28,115 nucleotides of DNA from Ophiocordyceps camponoti-saundersi (nom. inval.) (GCA_003339415.1 PDHQ01000390.1:1-28115), one strand, 5' to 3'. Shown: positions 1 through 11,494, numbered from the stretch's first letter. Notes: generated from the letters alone by a model not told the origin. Translations and numbers: made by a program.

Positions 1-127
<127 letters not shown>

Positions 128-285
128 CTTTTTCTTTATTTAAGTTATTATTTAACTTATTATTATTATTACTATTATCCTCCTCCTCCCCCTCCCTGCC
201 TTTTTTCTTATTATTATTATTATCCTCTTTATATTTATTATCTTTATCCTCTTCTTTATCTTTATTTTTATTATCCTTATTATTA
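128..285. repeat. Pyrimidine-rich interrupted TTA/CCT tract
   Basis: This is a continuation of the microsatellite as a degenerate tract of TTA, TTAT, CTTT and CCT units, including a run of CCTCCTCC at about 178-197. The + strand contains almost no G, so the tract is strongly strand-asymmetric. It looks like low-complexity DNA grown by slippage. No coding or regulatory meaning can be supported. Confidence 0.75.
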
Positions 286-2049
286 CTCGTATAATAGTAA
301 TTATACTAATAGCTATATAAATCTTAAATATAAAAGCTATAAGCCCCCGCTTAATAGCTATATAAGCGGCGGTAGCTAAAGAATAAGGTATTACTTTATT
401 AGCCGTATTACCACTTATAAGGCCCCTAGGCAGGGAACCGCCTAGCAGCCTAAATTATTATTATATAAAAATAGCTATAGTAATATATAACCTTAGCGAT
501 TAGCTCTAAGGCTATCTCCCTTAAATAAAGGCGAAAAGATATATCGTAAAATATACTAGCTAAATAATAACGCTTTTTATCTTACTATATAATTAGTATA
601 TATCTAAAAGAGTATCTTATATAAAAAAAATATATATACTAATTATAAAGTAAATAAACTTTATATATACCTTAGTATTACTATTAAAGGTAATTATTAC
701 TATATTATTAATAAGGGGCAAGTTACTTAAAGCTATTATAATAAATATAATTATTATATAACTACTTATTCTTTTTATTTTTCTTATTCTTTTTATTCTT
801 ATTTATTATATAAAGAGGCGGCTATACCTATAGCTATAGCTAATAATAATAATAATAGTAATAATTATAATAATAATAAAAGTATTATTATTATAGTTAT
901 TTTTATAAAAGATAAAGAAAGGGAGAATTTTTCATTTATATAAAACGAAAAGAAAAAGGCTTCTTATAATTAGCAGGGCCTGCTAGCTATAAATAATAGC
1001 TTAAAAATTTCTATCGCTTAGCACCTTTCTTTATACTTTCTCTCTCTTATACTTTTAGCTATAGCTATAAATATTACTTTATATAAACCTTTTAAGTATT
1101 ATAATAATAACCCTTTTAAGCGTATAAAGCTAATATATTACCTTTTTAAAAGTAACCTTTCTTTCCCGCTATATAAGTACCTCCTTATATAAGTAAGCTA
1201 TATATAATACTTTATAGTTTATAATAGCTTATACTATAAATTAATTTTAACTATATAATTATTATTAAGAATTAGCGATACTATATACTTATTAAAAAAG
1301 CCGTATAATATATTATAAAGAAAAACTATAAATATTAAGGTATTTTATAATACCTTAATAGCCTTATATTATCCTTATAGCTTTATACTTTATATAGCTT
1401 ACCTAAGTTATAAGGACCTTTTATATAAGATCTTTCTAATCCTATAACTCCTTACTTTACTCTTTATATTCCTTACTATTACTTTATATATTTAATTAGG
1501 TATTTAAATAGCTACCCTTTTTATATATTATATATAAGAGGGCATTGCGATAATTTACTTCTTTTTAGGACCTCCCCTTAATACTAGTATTAGATAGGTT
1601 ATCTAATAAGGTTAAATTAGCAGAGGCGTTATAAGTAAATAAATAATAAAGTAAGTAAGCTTATAATAGCTTTATAATTAAAAGCTTTATTAAAGTTATT
1701 ATAATCTTAGATTAAACTTATAAAAAGTATAAGTAAAAGCGTTTTTTTATAAATAGTTAGTTTATAGCGTAAAGTAAAGTAAGCTATTATTTTATTTTCC
1801 CCGCTATTATAAGGGTAATAAGGGGTTATAATTATAAGAGTATTATAAATATAAAGAAACTTATTAAGGCTAATTTTATTATTATAAAGTAAGTTAAAGT
1901 ATTATTAAAAAACTTTAAAAAGCTTTAATAAATTTATAAAGCGATGCTAGTTTTTAATTAGAGTAGTTTATTAGTAAGGTATCCGGATAACTAGCTATAT
2001 TTCTAAAGCCTTCCCTTTTTAAAGTTTTAGCAAAGCTTTTATTTTTTAT
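286..2049. other. Unassigned RIP-mutated DNA, no gene seen
   Basis: This A+T-rich stretch has stops in every frame and very few CA or TG dinucleotides. I could not match it to any other repeat in the window or to a protein family. One G+C-richer patch at about 415-452 holds an imperfect hairpin, CTAGGC (426-431) with GCCTAG (440-445). The same 6-bp stem recurs at 13093-13107, which may be chance. The stretch is probably the remnant of older transposons. Confidence 0.6.
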
Positions 2050-2879
2050 AAGAATAAGCTTTTATAGTTTATACTTAAGTAATAAAAAAAGATTAAAGGA
2101 ATTTAAAAGGGATATAAGTAAAGTAAAGCTAACTTTATATAGTAATTCTCTAAAAAGAGGAGTAAGTATAAGCTATAAGGTTTTTAATATAAAAAAGTTA
2201 ATAGCTATAAATAGCGCTATAAAATAGGAAAATATTAATAAAGGGGATAAAGGTTTTAGACTTAATATAATAAGAAGGGGTAGCTTAGTATATCTTTAAG
2301 ATAATATAAAAGTATCTTAACTAAATTATAGCTAGCTATTAAAAAATAAGGTATTTAATTTCTTTACTTAGCGGAGTTAAAGTAAAGTAAATTATAGCGC
2401 TAAAAGCGATTATAAATTAAATAATCTTAGTATAAATTTCCTTTACTTAGAAAAATAAAAAGCTTTTAGTAAAGATTATAAGCTTAGTTAGCGCTAGCTA
2501 TTAGTAAATAAGCTTTTTTATAAAGTAGTAAAAGTAAAGCTTTAATTAAAGTTTATTTTAAATCTAAACCCTAAATATATATATTTTTTATATTAATTAG
2601 ATAATATTTTTATTAAAGATTAGCGGAGTTATATTAATAAAATAAGCTTTTATAAAAAAAAGAAGCTTATTTTAAAATAGCTAAAAGGTTATTTTTTACT
2701 CCGCTACATAATTATAATAAAACTTTTAAGCTTATTTAAGCTAATAATAAACCCAAGTAAAAGTACGCTTAATATTAAAAATATTAATATTATTTATAAA
2801 TCCGAGAATAAGTATATTAGTTACTTATTTTAAGCGCTTATAAAAAAATAAAATATATAAGATTAATAATACCGAAAAG

Positions 2880-3660
2880 AGCGGGAAGCTTTAAAAGACT
2901 TTAATAAAGATAAGGAAAAGGTTTAATAGTTTATTATTAACTTTTAAATAGGAGGTATAGTTAAAAAAATAAAAGTAAAGGAAAGCTATAATTTATCTAA
3001 AAAAGCTAAGGGAGTTAAGAATATCTATTAGCTTAAAGTATAAAATATAATTAAAAGCGCCTATTATATCTAATATTAAAAAGGAAGCGGAGCCTTAAAA
3101 GCTTTAAGTAATATAAAAAGCTTTATTAAAAGGAGTAAGGCGCTATTAATAAACTAATTAAGCTAGTTCCTTATCTAACCTTATAATAAAACTCTTATAA
3201 ACTCCGCTATATAAAATATTTTTTTATAATTATAATTTTAAAGATTTTATTTATAATATAAAGGAGGAAAATAAAATAACAGCTATTTAAAGTTTAATAA
3301 AGTTCTAAGCTTTTACTTACTTTTTAAAAAATTATAATAATAAAAGTTTAATATTAAATAAAAAAAATTTATAAATAATATATTTTTAAAAAACGTTAAT
3401 TAAGATTATTATAAGAAGTTATTTATAACCTTTTAGGAAGCTAATAAGGATATTATTAAGCTTAGCGGATTTTTATAATATAATATTAAAAAGAGTAAAG
3501 CGGACTTTATTTTTAATAACTTAGAAAGGGATATTTATTAAGGGGAAAAGGTTAAAGATAGGAAAGTATAAGGTATTTTCCGGGGAATAAGGAAAGAACT
3601 TATAAGCTAGGAGCTTTAACTTTTTAAAAAAAGATAATTTAAAAGCGGAGTTTATATCTT
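2880..3660 (+). pseudogene. Coding-like relic, family not recognised
   Basis: In one + frame from roughly 2880 to 3660 the sequence reads as a lysine-rich protein fragment. Most of its interruptions are TAA or TAG, which RIP would make from CAA, CAG or TGG. Segments such as SFIKRSKALLIN and KKSKADFIFNNLERDIY look like real protein composition. I do not recognise the family: no DDE, reverse transcriptase or tyrosine recombinase motif is visible. The relic lies immediately upstream of the left LTR, so the gypsy element may have inserted into or beside another degenerate transposon. Frame changes within this stretch cannot be excluded. Neighbouring sequence at 2050-2880 has similar composition but no clear frame. 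Confidence 0.3.
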
Positions 3661-3752
3661 ATTAAAATATATATATATATATATAAGCTTTAAAAAAGCT
3701 TAGCTATAAAGTTTTACTTACTAGGTTATAAATTAGATAATATTATATAAAT

Positions 3753-3757
3753 ATTAT
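3753..3757. repeat. Target-site duplication ATTAT, left copy
   Basis: ATTAT directly abuts the left LTR and matches the 5 bases directly after the right LTR (16164-16168). In DNA this A+T-rich a 5-base match is weak evidence alone. It falls exactly at both LTR boundaries defined independently by the LTR alignment. Confidence 0.7.
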
Positions 3758-4325
3758 TAATATACGCTTATATATATAATTTACTAGTAAGTATATATAC
3801 TAAGCTAGCTACTAGATATAATATATAAAAAAGAGAGATAAGCTAGTTACTAATTATAAGATTATAAAATAGCTATTATAAAAAGTATAAGTATAAGTAA
3901 GAGTTTTTAAAAAATTAAAATAATAACTATAAAAAAACTTAAATTATTACTTAAAAGAATACTAAGCTAATTATATAGCTAAAAGCTTAAAGAAGATTTC
4001 TTAATATAATCTTAAAGGTATTTACTTAAGAGGATTTTATAGTAATTTCTATATATATTAATAAAATAGAGATTTCTTAGTATATAGTGATTTTTTAGTA
4101 TATAGGGATTTCTTAGTAAAATCCGGAGATTTCTAAAAGTATATTTTAATATTAAATCTAGTAAGAAATCTTAGTAAAATCTTAAAAGTTATTATAAAGA
4201 AATCTTAAGAGGAAATCTTAGTAATTTCCTAAGTATAAAAGTAATAAAATTTCTTAGAGAAATCTTAGTTAAATATTATAAAAAGTTAAGCGATTTATAA
4301 AAGTATTATTATACGTTTTATATTA
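3758..4325 (-). repeat. 3' LTR of the gypsy element (left)
   Basis: It aligns along its whole length with 15569-16163. It contains a short tandem series, period 18, of GATTTCTTAGTATATAG-like units starting at 4071, 4089, 4107 and approximately 4125, plus scattered GAAATCTTAGTAA motifs on to about 4270. Relative to the right LTR it lacks about 26 bases near 4268, inside this repeat-rich part, so slippage between the AAATCTTAGTA motifs is the simplest explanation. The LTR pair differs at many positions, as expected after RIP. Confidence 0.88.
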
Positions 4326-4345
4326 CTTCCCCGGGCCGGAAAAGA
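4326..4345 (-). other. Possible polypurine tract of the gypsy element
   Basis: Read on the minus strand, the bases directly before the 3' LTR end in CCGGCCCGGGGAAG. This is one of the most G+C-rich spots in the whole region. A G/A-rich stretch at this position is where plus-strand DNA priming would occur. It contains no CA or TG, so RIP would have spared it. The CCGGCCC part is not purine-only, so the assignment is tentative. Confidence 0.4.
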
Positions 4346-4567
4346 ATTCTAATAGCTTTATTAACTCCTTATATTATTTAAGAAATTACTATTATACTTA
4401 AAAGCTTTATTATATTAACTCTAATAACTATATTTAATTATAAATTAAGAAATGTTATTAAGGATCTATATATAGAGAACTAAATAAATTTATATAAAGT
4501 AAGAAAGAAATAAAAAATAAAATAAAAATAATAAAACAGAATTATAATATATATTAAATATATATAG

Positions 4568-4581
4568 AAAAATATATATTA
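4568..4581. repeat. 14-bp target-site duplication of U copy A, left
   Basis: AAAAATATATATTA is repeated exactly at 6455-6468 on the other side of the U copy. The sequence is simple, but copies B, C and D also carry 14-16 bp flanking repeats in the corresponding positions. Confidence 0.7.
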
Positions 4582-6454
4582 AGAATAATAATAATTTATA
4601 CGCTAATATGCCTTATATAGCTTAAAACTATCTTATATATATTTTAAGAGGGGGAAAAACTAAAGAACCTAGAGTAAAATACTCCCTTTAAGCGTTACTT
4701 TAGCTTTAAGTTAAACCTTACCTATACTAAGTACTTTATATATTTAATAAGTTAGGTATTAACTAATAATTTAAAAGCTAATATTTCCCTTAAAGCGGAC
4801 TTTACGGTAATAAGAATATATATAAACTAAGTTTAATATAAAGTTTATATAGCTTACTTATCCTTTTAGCTATTATTATTACTATAAACCGAATCTTTAT
4901 ATTTAATTAAAGCGGCCTTAATAATCTAATTTATTAAGGCTTTATTAGTATAGCTTAAGTATATATAAAAGTTTTATTATTTTATAATAAACTTTATAAT
5001 AGCTAATTTTAAAAAATAGCTAGATTATTATAGCGGAGCTGCGGATAAGTATAGAGTTAGAGTTAGAGAAAAGGATATTATTATATTCACTTTTTAATAT
5101 TTCCGCTTTAGCTATTACTAATTTCTAGTTAGTGCTAAAAGGGGAGGAGGGGTAATATATATAAAGCTTTAGTTTATAAACCTCTAAGGTTAGGTAATAT
5201 ATATATCTTTCGCTTAGTCTTATACCGCTATTATTTTAAAATAAAGTTTACTTTACTTAAGGTAAAACTCTTAATAAAAAGTATAATAATATAGTTTTTT
5301 CCTATAAGCTATAAGGTAAGTAAATTTACTTTTTATATATAAAGTAGTAAAATATTTACTATATTATAACTTTATTATATAGTATTTAGTAATATATTTA
5401 AGTTAGTAATATTTAAAATTTTATTAAAGTTAGACTTTTAGCGTATATAGTTTAGCGTTAAATATTTCTATTTATATTATTATACTTTTATTATAAATTT
5501 AGTTTATATTTATTATATTACTAATAATAATTATTAGAAAACTTTGCTAAGTTTTAAAATAATATTTTTATATATATAATTATATTATTAGAACCTTATT
5601 TAATAATTTAATCTTTTTTAAAAGGCTTCCTTACCGCCTTATTATAAGGCCTGCGCTAATATCCCTTTTATAATAAGAGTATAACTTTCGCTAGTTAAGC
5701 GTGCTTTTTCTCTAAAACCGGTATAAAGCTAGGAGCTACTTTAGATTAAACTAAAGCTTATAAATAATATTTTAAAATATTACTATAATATCGCCGCTAA
5801 GTAATTTCCTTATTATAAAAGCTTAGCCTTATTTATAAAGTTTATAGTTAATATTTATTATAGTTACCTTAAAGCTTTAAACTTAAAGCGAAGTAGCTAT
5901 AAAATTAAACTAAATTATAAGCTATTACTTATATTACTTAGAAATTTACTTTTCGATAGTTTTCTCTAGCGCTTTAGCTATAATTATAGCTTATATTAGA
6001 GAAATTCCGCTCCCTTAAAATTATAGAAATAAAAAGGAAATTACGGCTATAATAGCTAAGGAGATATTACTAACTAATAAAGTTAGAGTCAGGGGGGCAT
6101 TTTCTTAGACCTTTTTAAACTCCGCTACTTATTCGATAATTACTTATATAAAGATAAAAGTATCTTCTAAAATAATCTTATTAATATTTACCTTAGCTCT
6201 TAATAAGGTAATAAGTATAGTAAATTTATAAATTTAAGATTATTATAATTTAGAGTAAAGCTATATTTCGGGTAAAAAATTTTCGCGGTTACGATTAACT
6301 TTTATAACGTTACCCTCCCTTATAAAGTCGCTTTAAGCGCGGCTAGCTATTATTATAAGGTAATAAAAAAAGCGAAGTCCGCTTATAATATAAAAATAAG
6401 AAATCTATATCCGCGTTATTATAAGCGTAGAATTTATAAAATATATAAAAGTTA
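4582..6454 (+). mobile_element. Family U repeat, copy A (full size, about 1.87 kb)
   Basis: This copy aligns from end to end with 21131-23007 and with the split copy 16892-20547, and in reverse with 17928-19715. It is flanked by a 14-base perfect direct repeat, AAAAATATATATTA, at 4568-4581 and 6455-6468. Orientation is arbitrary and taken from this copy. Marks shared by all copies include a TTAGAA...TTCTAA hairpin close to the left end. A second mark is an 11-bp stem GGCCTTAATAA/TTATTAAGGCC with a 6-nt loop, here at 4914-4941 with one C-to-T change. Roughly 100 codons near 5930-6230 are fairly open in one + frame, but single-base indels between copies disturb it, so I do not call a gene. It lies inside the gypsy element and is therefore younger than that insertion. 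Confidence 0.85.
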
Positions 6455-6468
6455 AAAAATATATATTA
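6455..6468. repeat. 14-bp target-site duplication of U copy A, right
   Basis: Exact match of 4568-4581, directly after the AAAAGTTA end of the element. Confidence 0.7.
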
Positions 6469-8690
6469 TAGTAAGAGGTATTATAATATTAAAAAAAAAT
6501 AAGAATAAGAAAAATATAGTATAATATATAATTTAAAAAAATAAAATAAAGGAAAACATTTTATTATTTTTATTATTTAAATATATAAGTTATAATAATA
6601 ATATAAAAGCAAATATAAATAATCTTACTATAAATAATATAAAAGATATAATTTATAGCTTTAAGTATAATATACTTTATAAAGATAGAGGCGTTTAAGA
6701 AGTTAGGAATAGTAGCTAAGTTAACTATATTATAAATAGTTTAATTACTTATTTTTAAGTATATATTATAAGTAGTTTATAGCGAATAAGCTTTATATAG
6801 CTATAAAGTATTATAGCTAATATTCTTTTTTTATTTATATTATATAAAGTATAAAAATAAAAAGTATATAACTAGTATTATATTATAAAAATATTAAATA
6901 ATATTATTAAAAGTATATTAATTTATAAGGTTTTTATTTAAGCTTAGTTAATATAAATATTATTATATATTAATAGTTAAATAATTTTAAAAATTTATTA
7001 TATATTAATAGTTAAATAGATATAATAGCTATTATATATTAATAGTTAAATAGCGTAATGCGTGCTTTTTATATAAAGCGCGTTATTAACGTATTTTTCT
7101 ATTATAATTAATATTAATATTATATAAAAAGCTAAGGAATATTTTAGTTTATTATTATATTAATAAAAAGGTTAGTGTTAATAAGTTTAATAATTATAAT
7201 ATACTTAGTATTATTTAAAAGTTTAACTAATTTACTAGTTTAGTTATATAGTTTTTTAATAATATTATTAAGAGCTATTTTAACTAAATTTAAAATATTA
7301 AAAATTAGAATATTATAAAGATTTATAGTTATTTTATTTCTAATAATATCGCTCTAAGTTAAAAAAAGTATATAATTAATAATAATAGCTAGAAGTAAAG
7401 TAATAATACCTTTACTAAGTAGATATATTTATTTATTTATATAAATATAAGAGTCCTAATAGTTTTTTTCGTAAAACTTTAGAATTTTGCTTAAATTATT
7501 AAGCGCCGATTTCTTATTAATAAATATAGCGACTTTATTAATATTAAGCGATATATTCTTAAAAATAGGGGTATTAAGTAAAATAGGTATTAGGATAGGG
7601 AAATTAATAATCTATTCGTTACTAATAATAAATATTTTCGCTATATAGCTTAAGCTAAGAGAAAGATTATATTTACTAAAGTATTTATTAAAATAAGTTA
7701 CTTAAATTAAAGTAATATCTATATCTTAGAATATTAAAGCTTACTTATTATAATATATTATAAAAAAAGTAAGCGAATATTTAATAACGTAAACTAAACT
7801 ATTATAATAAATTATTAAAAAGTTAATATTAGCCTTTTTAACTTTTTTAGCTTTTAAAACTTTTTAAAATTAAATTATAGTTTAAGAAATTATAATAAGA
7901 GTTATAAGCTATTAAAAAGCGGAATAAGTTTACTTATTAAGGGTTTTGAAAACGCTTTATTAAGTTAAAGTAAAAAGAGTAATAAAACGCCTTATTAAGG
8001 GTTTACTAAAAATAGAAGCTACTCCCTTAACCTAAGTCTCCTTTTTTATAACTATTAATATTATTCTTTTTACTTTATTAAGATAATTAGTAAAAGAAAT
8101 AATAGCTAAGATTCTCTTAATCTTTTTTAACGTTTCTAACTTTTAATAAACTTACCTGCTAGCTAAGCTCTTATTATAATCTTTTATAATTTCTAATAGC
8201 GTATATATATTATAATAGTTTTTTCTAAGTTATTTAAATTATAGAAAGATATTCCCTTTAATATTAGTAAGGGAGTGCGGTAAAAGAGGTTAGGTATAGC
8301 TTCTTAATAAGGTAGCCGGTATTTTAAAAGTAAAGCTAGCAGTAAAAAAAGATACCGCGGTAGTTTATTAAATAAAATATTTTAAAGCTATAATCTTAGA
8401 ATTATTAGGTAGAGAGTAATTAGAGTTAGCGTTATTAAAAAGCGAGTATTTAAAATTATAATCTTTATTATTAGGGAGTCTTTCTTTATTTACTTATTTC
8501 TTCGCTTTATTATTAATATAATAAATATAATTATTTAATTTACTAAATAATAAATCGTAACTTTCTTCTTATAAAGCTTATTTTTAAGTAATAAAAGTTA
8601 TATAATTATTTAATTTCTAGTTATTAAATTTATAAGTAAGTAACTTAAATAAATATTAAAGTTTAGTAAGGTTTCTAAATAGCTAAATAG
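6469..8690. other. Unassigned part of the gypsy element's 3' region
   Basis: On the minus strand, gypsy coding normally ends with the integrase or chromodomain (here near 9190), and the 3' LTR follows soon after. Even after removing the U copy, about 2.7 kb separates the chromodomain relic from the 3' LTR. I could not assign this stretch to a domain. It may be another, unrecognised nested element, an extra ORF or a long untranslated region. Stops occur in all frames. Confidence 0.45.
6961..7052. repeat. Three-copy tandem repeat, 34-35 bp period
   Basis: A 23-base block running from TATTATATATT to AATAGTTAAATA occurs at 6961-6983, 6996-7018 and 7030-7052. All three copies are identical, and the short spacers differ. 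Identity of the blocks amid mutated DNA is explained by their having no CA or TG. It is a minisatellite-like duplication with no visible function. Confidence 0.85.
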
Positions 8691-9010
8691 CTCTCTTAAA
8701 GCTTTTAAATATAAGTATAAGGGGAGTATAAATTATTTACTTATAAAATAACTTATAATATATCTTATTATAAGAATAAGAAAGATTACTATAAGGAGGA
8801 TTAATCTTAAGTATAAAGAAAGGGAATAATATAAGGAAAATAAATAAAATTAGAAAATAAAAGGGAATAATTATAAGGGAAATAAAGACTAATATATAAG
8901 AAGATATAATAAAAATAGGTAATATAGAAGGGGATAAGAGAGAATAAATAAGAGAGAGAGGAAGTAAGAGAAGAAAGGTAAGAAAATATAAGGAAATCTA
9001 GTATAAATAG
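8690..9010 (+). other. Purine-rich, coding-like tract on the + strand
   Basis: About 300 bases in which the + strand is dominated by A and G (for example AGAGAGAGAGGAAG near 8951), with hardly any C. Read on the + strand from about 8560 to 9010 it gives a frame rich in Arg, Lys, Glu, Tyr and Asn in which nearly all stops are TAA or TAG. That composition would suit the basic tail of a Gag-like protein from a different retroelement on the opposite strand. No zinc knuckle is visible. A simple purine tract is the alternative. Confidence 0.3.
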
Positions 9011-9187
9011 CGACGCGTTAAGTTAATTATTTCCTAAAAATATTACGCGTTTATTACTAAGTAACTTATTTACCTTATTTTAATAGCTAGTACTTTTTAA
9101 AAGTCTTTATATATTTTTTCCTAGTAATTTCTAGCTTAGCTTTTAACTTATCTTTTTCTTTCTTGAATTCTTTAATTATTTCCTTTT

Positions 9188-9297
9188 ATTAAAAATCTTT
9201 CTTAGCTACTTACTAATTATTATTATTTAAGTATCTTTTTTAATATATAAGGTACTTTATTTAAGTAGCACCTCGCCTTTTTTTAACTTTTCTTTTA
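9188..9297 (-). pseudogene. Probable chromodomain relic (gypsy element)
   Basis: On the minus strand this reads KRKVKK, then about five residues later IKYLIYQKRYLNNN, then VAKKDF. The pattern resembles the chromodomain core [YL]V.WKGY followed by a W/D-E-D-L-like segment, with Trp codons converted to stops. It lies just after the post-integrase domain, where chromoviral Ty3/gypsy elements carry a chromodomain that directs integration to heterochromatin. The segment is short and heavily mutated, so the assignment rests on order plus a partial motif. Confidence 0.5.
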
Positions 9298-9339
9298 TTA
9301 AGAATTTATTCGATCTTATAATTATTAATATTAAGCTTA

Positions 9340-10640
9340 AAGCTAAGTTATTCTTTTAAAATATTAGCTAGTTAAAATTATATAATTAATATAATAAAAT
9401 AGATATTTATAAATTTATTAAAATTTAATTAATAAGCTAGATAACTAATTTATTTAATTATACGGAAAAGCTTAGTTTACTATTCCGAAAGCTTCGCTAC
9501 TTATCTATTAAGAATTTAATATCTTTTTTTAAATTTTAGCTAAACTTAATTGCTAAGCTTAAACTTAAGCTTCTAATATTTTTTATTATATTATCTTTCT
9601 ATTATAGCTTAAATATAAGTAATAAAAATAACTACCTTATCTTTTAATATTTTCTTAAATTTAGGGGAAGCTTAATTATTTAAATAATAGAAACTATTAT
9701 TTATCCGGAATCTAATAAATAATTTACTTAGCGTAGTCTTAATAATTAAGGAGAAGGAGTTATTAAGTAAAAACTAAAAAGCTAGTAAGGCGTTAATTTA
9801 TTATTTTATTAGGAAATTAATAGCGAAGAATTTAAAAGTAATTTTAATAGTTTAGTTTTATCTTTTAGATAAACTATTAGTTTATAAGTAATATATAGTT
9901 AATATTAAGAGTTTAGTGCTAAAAGCGGATTATAAGGTTTTTTAAAGCTTAAACTTAGATTTTAATTAAAGATAATTTATTATAAGAGTATTTAGTTATA
10001 ATAAGTAAGCTTATTATATAGCTATTAAGCTTATTTTTTAGCGGTAAAGTAATTATATTTAAAGGTTAAAATATATATTTTTAAGAACTTATTAGTAATA
10101 GTAAGAAAAAGATTATAAAACTTTCCTTTAAGTTTAAACTAAGGTAATATTATAAGAGTATTTAGTTATAATAAGTAAGCTTATTATATAGCTACTAAGC
10201 TTATTTTTTAGCAGTAAAGTAATTATATTTAAAGGTTAAAATATATATTTTTAAGAACTTATTAGTAATAGTAAGAAAAGGATTATAAAACTTTCCTTTA
10301 AGTTTAAACTAAAGTAAGTTTTCTAAAAAAACTAAAACGAGTTTAATAATAAAGTTTATTATAATTATATAAAAAGGAATTATTAAGAAATAAATAGGAA
10401 CTATTTCCCTAAAAGAAGCTTATTTATTAGTTTAATTTTATTTATAAATATCGTATTTATTTATAAAATTATTAATTTTCTTTTTTAGTTAAGAAATAAT
10501 AAAATTAAAAAAAAGTTTAGCTTATATATATTTTTAACTAATATAAAATTTATAAAAGTAATACTTAGAAATAATTTCTTTAGCGTAGTTTTTAGGAATA
10601 TAAAGTTATTATTAATTATTAATATTTTTAAGATATAATA
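9340..10640 (-). pseudogene. Integrase relic of the gypsy element
   Basis: Reading down the minus strand, the zinc-binding region is seen as INNFINKYDIYKQNQTNK near 10,470-10,500, where gypsy integrases have a C..C pair. It is followed by an IIINFIIKL segment near 10,350 that corresponds to the TIDFI motif with the first catalytic Asp now Asn. After a 170-bp duplication come the region matching the second Asp motif (about 9960) and a TIYYLQT...SKRQNQT segment (near 9,880), equivalent to AYHPQTDGQSER.NQT. Next are LLNNSFS and FIRFRI, equivalent to LNNS and the YGFRP region. The post-core part at 9350-9600 gives VAKLSEQQTKLFRIIK and LAYQLNF, matching the C-terminal fold of fungal gypsy integrases. 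Stops sit where Gln and Trp are expected. The order of motifs leaves little doubt about the family. Confidence 0.85.
9981..10320. repeat. 170-bp tandem duplication inside the integrase core
   Basis: Bases 9981-10150 and 10151-10320 are direct, adjacent copies that differ at only a few positions. Differences I saw include T/C near 10024 versus 10194, G/A in GCGGTAAAG versus GCAGTAAAG, and A/G in AAAAAGATT versus AAAAGGATT. All are transitions. On the minus strand the block lies between the first and second Asp motifs of the catalytic core. 170 is not a multiple of three, so the duplication alone would shift the frame. Confidence 0.95.
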
Positions 10641-11490
10641 AGCTATTTACTTAGATAAAAGCGAGTTTTTCCTAAAAGTCTTTATTTTTAAGTTACTCTA
10701 AGATTTTTAATTATTATATATTAAAAAGATATTTTCTATAAATCTTATATTAGAAGGTATTATTAAAAATAGCTTTTAAGGAAATAAGTATATAATTTAA
10801 ATTAATATAATCTTTTTAGATATTTTTAAGTTCTCCTTATCTTTTTTCTAAGATTACTTTTAAAAGGAGGCGTAAAATAGAGTTTATAAGAATATTAAAA
10901 ATATATTAAACTTTAAAAAAATATTAGCTTAAAAACTAAGAAGTAAAAGTAAGGTAATTATTACTCCTTATATTAATAATAAAAAGAGAGGTTTACTTTA
11001 TAATTATTAAAATTATAATATAATTTAATTTATTATAATTTTTAGTTTTTAAGTTTTAATTAAATAAGTTTAAAGTTTATAGTAAGCTTAAACTAAGTAA
11101 AAGATTTTAAGTTTAGTTAGCTAATATTTAATTTTAGCTAATTTAAGTATATAATTAAGATAATAAATAAGTTTAATAAATTATTAAAGCGGAGCTAAAA
11201 ATAATCTCTAAGATTCCTTATTATTAATATAGAAAAAATAAGCTATAAAACTATTCTTTTAGAAAATATCGATTTATAAAAAAAGTTAATAATTAGGAAA
11301 GAATTAACTAAGAGTAGCGTTATTATAAAAGGTATTAGTAATATTATTAAAATAATCGGTTTCTTTTTTTATTAGGATAATCTTAGGTTAGGAGGTAAAG
11401 GTATTTTTTTTAATTTAATAATAAGTGCTTTATTTTCCTATTTTTTCGGAATATTATTATTTTATATTTTTAAAAAAGGTTAATTTATTA
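10640..11490 (-). pseudogene. RNase H / connection region, by position only
   Basis: This is the interval between the reverse transcriptase relic and the integrase zinc-binding region on the minus strand. Ty3/gypsy Pol carries the connection and RNase H domains here, and the 0.85-kb length fits. I could read coding-like stretches but no reliable RNase H catalytic motif, so the call rests on order. Confidence 0.4.
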
Positions 11491-11494
11491 TATA

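Larger units (their letters stand above)
4326..4581. other. Element interior between 3' LTR and nested U copy
   Basis: About 250 bases of the gypsy element's 3' interior lie between the 3' LTR and the nested family U copy. They are A+T-rich with stops in all frames. The last 14 bases (4568-4581) are the left copy of the U target duplication. Confidence 0.55.

Noticed and set aside
3660..3690. (AT)n run at 3665-3685 as a cruciform or origin
   Set aside because: Short AT runs occur throughout this composition and nothing else supports a function.
4582..6454. Family U as a solo LTR or as a cut-and-paste element with terminal inverted repeats
   Set aside because: The flanking duplications are 14-16 bp instead of 4-6 bp, and the inverted similarity of the ends is weak and A/T-only; it is kept as an alternative, not as the call.
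6961..7052. CRISPR-like array (23-bp repeats with short spacers)
   Set aside because: Only three units with spacers of 11-12 A/T bases, in a fungal transposon; it is a minisatellite.
9660..9760. A minus-strand NYLLDSG string resembling the copia pre-integrase or a protease motif
   Set aside because: It is in a different frame from the integrase relic, whose motifs (TIYYLQT, LLNNS, FIRFRI) run continuously through the same bases.
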